Shown: in pieces, positions 34,640 to 45,100 of the stretch | Position numbering within the stretch: position 1 is the first letter of the stretch | Layout: every line of letters starts with the position of its first letter | Assembly (NCBI RefSeq): GCF_932526225.1 | Contig: NC_064041.1 | Coordinates: 11,080,813 to 11,144,812, forward strand | Source: Nematostella vectensis | Lineage: Eukaryota; Cnidaria; Anthozoa; Actiniaria; Edwardsiidae | Length of the DNA stretch: 64,000 bases | Reading direction: 5' to 3' | Notes under the pieces: generated by a model | What the model was told of the DNA's origin: nothing | The model's input: only the letters and a program-made list of their open reading frames with translations | The model's database searches: none | Made by a program: the position numbers and the translations under genes

Positions 34640-37452
34640 AATGAGAGCCCTGTAATTTCCGCACTACCGGAATTGCAGCGTAATGAGATCGTAATTATGT
34701 GACGCACAAGGCTTGGCGTGATGGGTGATAAGTCTGAACCTCATGGTAAACATCCTAGCAGTATGTTGTTAAAGGATCCGGCTAAAGTTTGAGTGCTCGT
34801 CCAATTAAAGGTCATATCGATCTTCTAACATATCATTGCGACTCAACTAAATGTCTTTTAATATGACAGATCGTAGGTTCGTGGCGCGCGGGCTGGGACG
34901 GTTTGCCTAGAGTATACACCTGTCGCACCATATAATACACCCTTAAATAGACTGCTTTAAAGGATTACTTTAACTTTTATAAAGTTTAGTTTGCTGAAAG
35001 GCTTTTCGGTGCAGTGTCAATAGGAGAAAAAGCTAAATACCTATGGGAGCATTTTTCATTTTATTTTAACGTTTGCTAAATGCTACCCGCATGAGTTTGC
35101 TTCAGGGTAAAGTGTTTTGAAAAGACCAGTAATAGCCAAGTTCAATTTTCAGATCAATTTCATTTTGTTACTTTGAAATGACCAACTCATCTATTCTCTG
35201 TACTACCTAAATTAAAAAGAAATGGACAGGAAAATATTGAGCATTCCATTCGTTTAAAGTTAAAAGAAAATGAAAAAAGGAAATCAAAGAATAAAAAAAT
35301 GTTTATTCAAAAGTAAATTCCTTTTCCATTGAATATCCGTGTAGGTTTGATAATCACTTTTCCAATTCTAAACTTTAGTTTAAAAGTAATGACATGAACA
35401 TAAATACACCAAACATACATTCGAGATTCCTTTGAAAGTCTGATGTTATCAAAAAGCTTAATCATTTCTTTTCTTAAAACTTTCAAAAGGTCACCAGCAC
35501 TTCTGATTAGTGACGCAAGATAGCTTGTCTATCGATGCTCAACTCAATACCATTTTAATTTCAATCCGAGATGAATTAGAGTCCGTTCTTTTAAGAAACA
35601 TTAGTCAAGAAGTGGGTTTCTATTATAGCTACGATAACAGCCTAATGGACATAGGAACACGGTATTACACTTAACTCTAAATATTTCCTTCATTTCATAA
35701 GAAATGCCGAGCCGTAGGTTGACTGAAGGTGCTAAAATCACTTTCAACTACTGTTTTTCGCTTCCTTACTTTTGACATCGCGTAGAGAAGCTTTTGTTTA
35801 TCTTAAACAAACATTCAAAGTATGTCCATTTCAGTGCAATAACCGGTTCAGCTGAGCGTAAGTTCGTAAGAGCTTTATGGAAAGGCGCTATTTCAAGGAG
35901 AAGGCGTTTTAGGAATCTGTTTACATGAGTAATAGAAAGAAAACACATGATCATTATCAAGGAAAAAAGGAGTCTAAAAAGATATTGATTGTTTTGACAA
36001 ATTGCTTAAAAATTATTTTTATTATCCAACAGTTGAACAAACATAATTTAGTTAGGAAATAAACAAACCGTTTGCCACAAATCTGTACCAATTTTTCACA
36101 TTGACGGAATATTTAGAATTTTGAGAGTAAGTCCTTCTCAGCATGAAAGATGAGATTTTTATATGGTATTCCGTTTAGAGCCAAATATATTGAAGTAAAA
36201 ATCTCATTTTATTTTTATTTTTCTCATTTTATTCCAAGCAACTGCATTTAAAGATGCTTTAATAAACAAACAAAAGGTTTGTCTCCGCACGTTCCCCAGT
36301 CCATGTGCTCCCCCCCCCCCCCCCCCCCCCCTTGGCAGCAGTAGCCAAGAAATGTTTTCATTTTTCCTTATTAAAGCTTGATGAATGTTAATTTTTCACA
36401 TGAAAATCGAAAAAGAGTAAAATAAAACATTCGGCAGGTATTTTGTTTTTCAATTTTTTTTTGTCAAGAGCAACAGCCTTCTTTATGTCTTTGCGATTGT
36501 TTTTTTTTTCTAAAGCGGGCCAAAGATCATTGATCAGTTAGTAAACATTATTTAAATCTCCGGTTTAAGTTATTCCCTTCACTTTAAATTTCTTTTCCAG
36601 AATAGAGAATGATATCTGCACAATTTATTGAATTGATGGAAAGCTGAACACACACGACGCAATGTTATGATAAATGCGCCCACAAGTTTAATCATGAAGA
36701 GATCTTAATTTGCAGGAGTCGTTTTGTTTGTACTCAAATGTTCGAAGAGTGGGCCGTTACAATTTATTGAATCAAACCAATCTTAATTGATTTTATTTTA
36801 AGATGATAAACCTAAAAGTGTATTCTTAAGTGGTCATTGCGTTTCGTATTTGGCAAAAAGGTTGCATCCAAAGGCGGACTTTCTCTTTGACAAATCGCGT
36901 AAAATGTTTAATGAATTTCGGCAGGTTCGTCAACTCGGGCCTCTAGGCCCCTTTCTGTTCGCCTTGGCATCCGTGTCACATTCTTGCACCTTCAGGGCAG
37001 TATCCCCGAATAAAATAACCTGGGAAAAACCACTATAGTCATAAGTCAAAAATTCTCATGACAAGAGGCAATTATTGCCGAATAGGGTGTCCACAAAATA
37101 TATAGAAAATTGCTTTTATTATTTTCCTGAATATGACAAGGGCTTCGCCTCATACTGGCTACAGTCCTACTGTGTATTTAACGATACCACTTTATTCCCG
37201 CAATTGAAAGTTTTTCCTCAAACCTTGTCAAGAATAAAAAGGTCAATAGAAAGGGAAAAAAATACAATGATATTCGGAATATCAAAATGGAACTATGTGC
37301 TCCAAAGTTCAAATTAAGCAGGAGTTCTCCCTGTTGTTGTGCTGTGCGTTATGAAGCGGAGGTAAATATGCGATTTTAAGTCGAATGATGGAGATTTGGA
37401 AACTTATGTGAAGCCCAAAATCTTGTGCTTGCATTTATTTTGCGATATCATA
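34640..37452. other. intergenic, no supported gene
   Basis: AT-rich upstream region of the peptide gene with a 22-base poly-C run (about 36310-36331). Nothing coding recognised. Confidence 0.45.
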
Positions 37453-37566
37453 CAGTAGCGGATCTAGGGGGAGAGTTTAGGGGGTTTAAACCCCCTAACT
37501 TTGGGCTGCCAGAAAGCCATATGTAACAAAAAGTTACCCCCTTTAGCGAAAAGCTAGATCCGCCCC
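37453..37566. mobile_element. short inverted-repeat element
   Basis: GCGGATCTAG at 37458 pairs with CTAGATCCGC at 37554-37563. The interior is a second palindrome (GGGGGTTTAAACCCCC). The size (about 110 bp) and non-coding interior fit a MITE. No clear target duplication was defined. Confidence 0.65.
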
Positions 37567-39310
37567 ATTCATAATAGAAACGTTATTTTGTAATAGTTTA
37601 CCACATAATAATTCCTTGTCGTTATTTTCCTATTACGAACAATTTATAAATATGGATTTCTCGTTCATGACAGTGTATTTTTGTTTATTTCAGAAGTTTT
37701 GCTTCATTGACTTTAGAGTATCTGTCAAACTTTGTCATTTTACAGAAAGCATTAATGAGAAAGCATTTATTTTCCATCGGAAAAAAAGCACGAGTTGAGC
37801 GCTCTTCAAAACCTCCCCTTAATAAAATAAACTGATGTTAATTCATATTATTGATTTGCCATTTTGCCGCCAACTTTTTAAATAGTTCATAATTCTTGAT
37901 CACTAGCAACAGCTATCAAAATTGAACCGCATTTTGTTCATATGAAACGTACAGAAAACTGTCGGATTCATGGCGGACCAAATGAATTCGGTTTCGCAAG
38001 CGAATATATTGGTATTTATTTCGTGTACTCGGGTGTACGATAGATCAATACGGGCACAGATTGATTTGTTTAAAACAAGCACCTTAAATTTTATTAGAAT
38101 TTGTACAATGACATCCTTCGCAATTAAAAAAAATTGATTTGAACATTTGTTTACAAAGAGCACCACGCGTTAGAAATCTTAAAACACGACGGGAATGTGT
38201 TATTTTTGATTTTGACGTCTTTGTATGAAGTAACAAAAGTTTATCCAATAGTTGGAACTAAATCATTATGCCTTATTTTAGGACCATCAGATATAATTAT
38301 AGAAATGCTTGTTTATCCATTATGGAAAAAATTAAAGGGGAAATCAAATCTCCGGAGACTAAACAAGGTTAGGTGTTAATACGAGCTAGTTTTAAGTCAC
38401 GTGAGTAAAATATATTGCGTGCCAGGCGAGAAAGAGCTCTCTATTCTGCAGGTACATGTCCTCATTTTTCCATTTTACTCTTACAGGGAACGTGAATGAA
38501 TAATTCAGTGGCAAAAAAAATAACTGGCAGAAGAATCAAAAGGGGTGTTGGTAGTTTTACCCACGACACAAAATTAAGCAAAATTGCTTTTACCGCCCTT
38601 ACACTTCTCTTCGAAACTATATCGCCGTTTATAATTTGCGAGAACACAAAGAGCAATCGTTTACATTGCAGCACGGTTAATCAACCCAAATCGCCGTTTT
38701 CCATCAGAAAATAAGCGTAAATAAACTATTATTTTTTTTGTTAAAAATCCAGGTTTTATGTTTGCTTGACCGAACTTTTAGTCCTAGCTGCAAGCCCTAG
38801 TGACGTGTGTATAATCCTTACCTCTAGAGTAACTGCTGGCTCGGCTCCTATGGGAATTGTGGAGGATAGTAAAAACGCGCGCTGTATTTATATTGTACAC
38901 TTGATTAAGGTTCATTACATGTTTTTCAAACTTTATTAAGCCCGTGATTGAAACGCTATTCAAGCTTCATTTGTCTCGTTGTGCGTTTTGTTAGAGCGTG
39001 TGCCATGAAAGGGGTCGGCACAAGATTTGATTGGGGCACGTGCAACGCAGGCTTTGTAATCCTGATTCGCATGCTTTTCCGTGCTCTTATAATGTACTAA
39101 TTACTCGTGATTTCTTCCACCTTAATCATTATTGCATCAGGTAAATAAATACGCGTCTTCATTTTTATTTACAGTCGGATATTTTGCATTTAGTATAATA
39201 TCTTTATCGGAATCTTAAGGGAAGGAGAAATGCGAGAAAAGAAGGAGAAAGGAGAGATGCCCAGCTACAACCACAGGAAACCCGATCAGAAAAAAAAAAC
39301 GTCAGGGACC
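37567..39310. other. intergenic, no supported gene
   Basis: Frames of 60-87 codons on both strands without motifs. Nothing recognised. Confidence 0.45.
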
Positions 39311-39319
39311 AGGCACGCG

Positions 39320-39366
39320 TACCCTGGTTCCAGAGCATCGTGCGTCTCTCTATTTAGACCAGGGTA
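39320..39366. mobile_element. 47-bp MITE remnant with perfect 9-bp target duplication
   Basis: Starts TACCCTGGT and ends ACCAGGGTA. It is flanked on both sides by AGGCACGCG (39311-39319 and 39367-39375). Same termini and duplication length as 9872-9967. It is likely an internally deleted copy. Confidence 0.85.
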
Positions 39367-39529
39367 AGGCACGCGCTGCGCTAGATAGGGAATTCGCCAA
39401 TCTTACGGTGCGCGGGGGATTGGGCATGCTGGGACAATTTCAAGGAATGAATTCAACAACATATCGTTAATTTCGAGAATCTAGCTAACGAGGATATTCC
39501 GGGAGCAGATTTCCAAAACCTACCATTTT

Positions 39530-39715
39530 CAAGGGCGGTAGGAACAGAGTTTGATAATAAACCACGTTTCGGCTAGCGCGTAGGGAGCAGTGTTGGCGCC
39601 GCACGGGGTAGTAGCTCAGAATACGCAACGTAACTTAGTCAAACACGGAGGCACATTCCAGTCATATTACAAGGAATTTCGTGGTTTATTATCAAACTCT
39701 GTTCCCCCGCCCTTG
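39530..39715. mobile_element. foldback element with ~36-bp arms
   Basis: The left arm (39530-39566: CAAGGGCGG, then GGAACAGAGTTTGATAATAA and ACCACG) is the inverted complement of the right arm (39680-39715), with one short mismatch block. About 110 bp of unrelated sequence lies between. No coding capacity. The family is unknown. Confidence 0.8.
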
Positions 39716-39832
39716 CATTGTCTAGTCCTAGTCCCAAAATACAGGGTCAATTTCAAAATGAGGATGATAAAAAATAGTTACACGGAAGAATGCTGTTTTG
39801 TTACAAAGTTTTATTTCATATATTTCATTTAT

Positions 39833-41103
39833 TTTGTGCAAGCGTTCATGTGATCCTTTAAGTAGCATTCTTTACGTTATATTTTATTTCAATTCTCGCG
39901 TAATTCTAACGTATTTACAATGATTACTGGCAGCTTAACGAAAGCTTTAAACTGATAACAACTTGACATGAAAATAGTCCCTATTTTTAGAAAAATATCA
40001 AATTTCAACAATAACATGTATTCCTTAACCATATCCTTGTGGCGTGTCTTGTTGTAGAAAATGATTTGCTGGATTGCTGTCCAAGATCCTCTCTTTGCAG
40101 AATTACAAACAAGGTCTTCACCTCGTAGTTGGCGGTCGTTATAAAAGAGTTTACGCTCATACAAATGTCTACCGGTGGAACTAATTTACTTCTTTAGAGT
40201 TACTATTGTCGAGGTCTCATAAAATGGTACACAACCATTTAATTCCTTTTAATGATCGACAAAAAATTCCCCAAATTGTGTGTGAGAATTAAAATGATTG
40301 ATATCGTCGAGATTTTCTCTAGCACAGAGTACTAAATAAATAGTCCATGAAATTAGAAGTGAAAGGGTTATAAACGGATCTTAAATGTCATGAAATTCCT
40401 TTAAGTTTTGTCCAAGGAATCATGTTTAAAAAGGTGAAAAGATACAGAATGTTGCATTTCTAAGCTGATATTTAGTCTATTCGTCTACCAATAACGATCA
40501 ACGCTTCTTTGTGCAAGCGTTCATGTGATCCTTTAAGTAGCATTCTTTACGTTATATTTTATTTCAATTCTCGCGTAATTCTAACGTATTTACAATGATC
40601 ACTGGCAGCTTAACGAAAGCTTTAAACTGATAACAACTTGACATGAAAATAGTCCTCTATTTTTAGAAAAATATCAAATTTCAACAATAACGTGTATTCC
40701 TTAACCATATCCTTGTGGCGTGTACTGTTGTAGAAAACGATTTGCTGGATTGCTGTCCAAGATCCTCTCTTTGCAGAATTACAAACAAGGTCTTCACCTC
40801 GTAGTTGGCGGTCGTTATAAAAGAGTTTACGCTCATACAAATGTCTACTGGTGGAACTAATTTACTTCTTTAGAGTTACTATTGTCGAGGTCTCTAGAGA
40901 TTTTCTCTAGCACAGAGTACTAAATAAATAGTCCATGGAATTAGAAGTGAAAGGGTTATAAACGGACCTTAGATATTAAATGTCATGAAATTCCTTTAAG
41001 TTTTGTCCATGGAATCATGTTTAAAAAGGTGAAAAGATACAGAATGTTGCTTTTCTAAGCTGATATTTAGTCTATTCGTCTACCAATAACGATCAACGCT
41101 TCT
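39833..41103. repeat. recent direct tandem duplication, ~675-bp unit
   Basis: Copy 1 is 39833-40507 and copy 2 is 40508-41103. They are almost identical (few substitutions, e.g. ATTACTGG/ATCACTGG, one 1-bp insertion). Copy 2 lacks an ~88-bp segment present in copy 1 (about 40213-40300) and has a short insertion near 40971. Each copy carries the same minus-strand frame starting MYERKLFYNDRQLRGEDLVC; the 1-bp indel changes its end. No domain was recognised, so I treat the frame as unproven. Confidence 0.93.
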
Positions 41104-41141
41104 AATCTCCCCCCCCCCCCCAATAAGCCCTCCTTACTTTC

Positions 41142-41609
41142 TTACTTTTTTATATCTGCGCTATTCATTATAAATACAAATTTACAATAGCAATTTTGTA
41201 CAGTCAAAATTACTCTAGCTCTTTCAATAAATAATACAGTTTCTATGTTTTTCTTTCTTGGATGTTTTTTTGTTTTCGTTTCGCAGTTTCGTTGAATTCT
41301 TTTCACTGCAAACAAGCTTGTTTTGCAATCTTTTAGGCACATTTGCTTCATGTGGTTTTCCGTGGTCAACTGAACGCGTGGCATTTGGCACAATAAAGGA
41401 ATGACCAAAGGGAACCCGAGTATGGATTTATCTTCGATGTCTTCTCTGCACATTATGTAGCTGTAAAACCAGCTTTTGTTTCGGAGGAGGAGTCCTTTCG
41501 CTTGGCTCGTCGGTTTCTCCTCTTTCTTATTTGGGCCTTTTGTAAAAAGAAAATATAGAAAGGTTATTATCTTCGTTATTATCATAATCTTCATTATAAA
41601 AAATAGCAA
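41142..41609 (-). CDS. unassigned 155-codon open frame
   Basis: The longest minus frame outside the main gene that is not a repeat. Inside it an acceptor-like TTTCTTTTTACAAAAG precedes GPNKKEEKPTSQAKG, followed by a basic, cysteine-containing stretch (MCREDIEDKS, MCLKDCKTS, KTKKHPRKKN). It could be a terminal exon of an unseen gene or chance. No domain was recognised, and the N-terminal part is AT-rich translation. Confidence 0.2.
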   Translation of the reverse strand: MLFFIMKIMIITKIITFLYFLFTKGPNKKEEKPTSQAKGLLLRNKSWFYSYIMCREDIEDKSILGFPLVIPLLCQMPRVQLTTENHMKQMCLKDCKTSLFAVKRIQRNCETKTKKHPRKKNIETVLFIERARVILTVQNCYCKFVFIMNSADIKK

Positions 41610-41850
41610 TACTCAGTACCCTTATCACATAATCATTATCACAATTAGCATGATTCTCAACACCACCAACAACAACATTTTTGCGAACCTTTCACATTCA
41701 TCAATATCACTTGGCCACGACTATCATAGCTAATATCATCGCTTCCATCACCTCTTCTAAGCATCATCATTACCATCATCATTATCACCTCTACCATATC
41801 ATAGACATTATCATCGTCGTCATCTTTATAAACATCATCAATTATCCTTT
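41560..41850. repeat. imperfect (ATC)n-type microsatellite region
   Basis: Runs of ATC, ATT and ACC triplets (TCATCATTACCATCATCATT and similar) between the duplication and the element at 41852. Low complexity. Confidence 0.7.
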
Positions 41851-41851
41851 C

Positions 41852-42016
41852 CAGGGCCGTAGCAGGGGGTGGGGCACTGGGGGCATGTGCCCCCCTCCAA
41901 TATTTAAAAAAAAATTATAAGGAAATAACCAGTAGGGGCGCGGCTGTTCCCCCCGATATTTTCTTAATATTTCTGTATTGTGCCCCCAAAATCTTACGTG
42001 GCCTGCTACGGCTCTG
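41852..42016. mobile_element. short DNA element, copy 1 (pair with 48761)
   Basis: Terminal inverted repeat CAGGGCCGTAGCAGG / CCTGCTACGGCTCTG, about 165 bp, with an internal GGGGGCATGTGCCCCC palindrome. The interior matches 48761-48890 (GTGGGGCACTGGGGGCA, AATATT, GACCAGTAGGGG-like, ATATTTTCTTAAT). It lies just downstream of the receptor gene's stop codon. Confidence 0.8.
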
Positions 42017-42050
42017 CTTCAGACGAAGCATCACTACAAATGTATGTACC

Positions 42051-42056
42051 TTTAAT
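42051..42056 (-). terminator. candidate poly(A) signal of the VFT receptor gene
   Basis: ATTAAA on the minus strand, 2 nt after the TGA stop. If used, the 3'UTR would be very short. No AATAAA was noted close by. Confidence 0.3.
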
Positions 42057-42058
42057 TG

Positions 42059-42193
42059 TCAGACAGGTACGGGAGGTTTATGACTGGGTAACCGAACCAC
42101 ACTCCCATTAACAATATGAGACGCAGGTCCATCCAGAGTCACGGAGATGTCATTAACAGGAGGCCCACCGGAGCCAGCTCCTCGCTTGAATAC
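42059..42193 (-). CDS. last exon: cytoplasmic tail
   Basis: Acceptor TGTGTTGTGCAG. Phase 0 reads VFKRGAGSGGPPVNDISVTL, then DGPASHIVNG, then SVVRLPSHKPPVPV and TGA. There is no kinase, cyclase or G-protein-coupling loop. The terminus PVPV could be a hydrophobic PDZ-type ligand (speculative). Upstream donor use decides the tail: see the entry for 42802-42961. Confidence 0.8.
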   Translation of the reverse strand, partial: VFKRGAGSGGPPVNDISVTLDGPASHIVNGSVVRLPSHKPPVPV

Positions 42194-45100
42194 CTGCACA
42201 ACACAGACATGAGCTACGTGAAAAATAATCCGCAAATTTCACAGGGTTCTGGTGGCCATTAAAGTCGAGATGAGCGAAGACAAGGGGGGGGACATGGTTG
42301 GGTGGTAGTATGATGCATAAGTTGGGATAGGGTAGCGTGCACATGAGTTTAGGCTGAACACTTTACGGCAATCCATGTAACTTGTATGACCAGTCAATTG
42401 TTACAATAAGGTCTATAAAAGATAAACACATGCACTGTGCACATGAGTTTGGGCTCAACACTTTACGGCAATCCGTGTAACTTGTATGACCAGTCAATTG
42501 CTACAATCGTGTCCATATAAGATAGACTAAACTACCGGTTCTCACGCGGCAGCCTCCGCTGACCGCACATTGCCGGATTAACTCGCTAGAACAGATAAGA
42601 TATTTAAAGATAAAGATTGCCGCAATTGTATTCCCGCTTCAATTGCTAGTAAAGCGAAAAAATGCGGAATGGAGGGATTAATTGGTGAAAAACCGTTACC
42701 TCCATATCATTTATGATTCCGTCCAATCCGTCCTATTCTTATAACGCGTGCAAATGAGAAGGGACGGATTCAATTGGGAGACATTGTGATTAATTACCAA
42801 CCTGTGGTCCGAATGACGGTCGCCCCCTTCTCTCCCTGTGGATGAGGAATCCAATAAACACAGCCACGCCCAACGCGAATACTCCAAATACTACTCCCAA
42901 TGCAACCAGGCCAGGCGGGGTTACTGAGTCCGATACTGCGGGCTCAGACGAACTTGAGACACTATGGAAAGACAATTTAGAGTGAGCAGTTTATTCATTA
43001 TATCCTTTTATCTATTAATACACCTGAGGGCAGACTCTGAAGAAGTCTTATTAAAGACGAAAATTCGGCAGATTCGAATCCCAGTTTTTGGTGTATTGTA
43101 TTCATTGTTCTGATACGAGATCACGACAGTTTGGGCTTTTTGATTTTTTTTATCTATTAGTTAGAGCAAACTTCAAGTTTTTTTCCTTTGTTTTGACATA
43201 ACCGCACCTCTTTCTCATGCCTAAGGTTTCGAACGGTCCTTTTTTAATTTGAAAATTAAGCTGCCATCTTCATTTAAATCTACTGTAAAACCAGCGCCAC
43301 CATTAACCAACGTGAGAAAACCAACAAATGAATAATGGGAATAATGATAATAACGGAAATAAATGTAATAATCATAATAATGGGAATAAATGTAAATTTA
43401 CGCGTAGGCCCTTCGATAGAAAAAATGTCACCTGTCGGACGCTTTGCACTCAACGAGTAAATAAAACTTTAGCGACGCTGTTTTTTGGGAGGTCCTTAGA
43501 AAGCGACTAAAAAAACTCTCTATAGTAAAGCACTAGCCTGTGCCACGTACCTTGGTTGTTTGGAGGAGGGCGGCGTGAGGCTTCCCCCTGGCCACACCAC
43601 CTCGCGAGGCATGCTGAGGCCCCGCGTGGGGGAGTAACTGCCGACTTTGATCCACGAGTTCCCGTTCAGATTCACGATGTCGTAGCTCGCAGGTCCGTCG
43701 TGTTGCGAGTCGAAGAACATCTTGTCGCCGATGGCGCTGTTGAAGCCGGTGTTACGATCCCGCATCTTCTTGAGCTCGTCCACAAGTTCTTGTTGCATCA
43801 GGCGCCGCGGTGTGAGCTGGGATTTACAGCACGTGCACGTGAGTATGAGGGAGAGAAGAAAGTGTGAAGCAAAACATGGTGTCGTATACAGACCTTGGTT
43901 ATCAGTTTGGATTCGTGGAGTCGAGTTAGCGCATGCGCATAGGCCAGGACCGAGTCGAACACTTGTGCTACATAAATAGACGCCTGAGAATATGGTAACA
44001 AAAATGCTTATTAATATCGGGCATTATCCATCAATGACTATAAATAAATATCATATGTTAAAAATAAACAAACATATTTTAATGAAAGTACTATACTTGA
44101 AAATCAAAACAATATTTCTGATGAAATGTACTAAAAATCACTCATGGGAAGATTGAAAAGACATTATAGAATATTCTCGACTGTAAACGTACCGGAATAT
44201 ACACCTACTTCGAAATATGTTGTCAGTGTAAATGGCAAATCCAAATTGTCAAAATACCATGTAACTCGTCCAATTTCTACTGAATGTAGGAAAAAATGTG
44301 GATAACTTCTGCGATTATATTAACTATCATTTTTTTATTCTTACAAATATTATACCCACAAGCAGTGATTGGTCTTAAAACTGCCAATTGCTATTCGCCA
44401 TTTGCCCCGACAACTTTTTTTGAAATAGGTGTAGATCGCCAACTTGAAAATGTCCGCAAAAGCAATGCATCATGGGTGGGATGGGATCGCCGCTTTAAGT
44501 ACACTTCATTTTCAAAGTAAACTAACACTGTTATCTCACCTGTGGAACTCTCGACGTGTGCACGACACCCGGAAACCCGAGCGCGTCTTTTTCTGACCAT
44601 TTCCTTAGCAGAGCTTGGAAGAGAGCGCCGCGTCCCTCCTGGGGCCTGGTACCCACCATGCCTTGCATCGCTTGGCGAAGATTTGGGGAGTTGACGAATG
44701 TCGATGACGTAGAGCCATCTGTACCAAGCCACGCCCAGCCCTTGTGGGTCATTTCCTGGTAAAATTTACCAAAATGTCAATCATCAGAATTTCCAATAAT
44801 TAAGTCAAAGTGAATAGAAAAGGGAAGGTTGTAAAAAGTGTGAAAGTAATGGCAACCGAAGTGCGAGACACAGTTGTTCCCTTAGAGCCTCTTTCAGCCG
44901 CTATTTTGACATCCTGTCAAAAAACCAAGTGAGAAAATGCATCCATTTACATCGGCCGATTGGAGAACGCTATTGCGATATTGTAGATCGAAATGGGTAA
45001 AGAACATATACAACTTTGTTTTTAGATGGTCATTACGAAATTTGTTTAAATAATTTGTCTTCCAATTTCGATTAAAAACAATAACAAATGTGTGGCTGAC

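Noticed and set aside
41110-42058. A missing seven-helix GPCR domain after the last VFT
   Set aside because: The transmembrane exon is followed by a tail exon with an in-frame stop. The next 950 bases hold a DNA element, microsatellite and a hydrophilic frame, with no class C helices.
43037-43103. A tRNA gene at the GATTCGAATCCC motif
   Set aside because: Only the T-arm-like box is present. There is no acceptor stem, D-arm or anticodon arm, and the same sequence recurs as a dispersed repeat.
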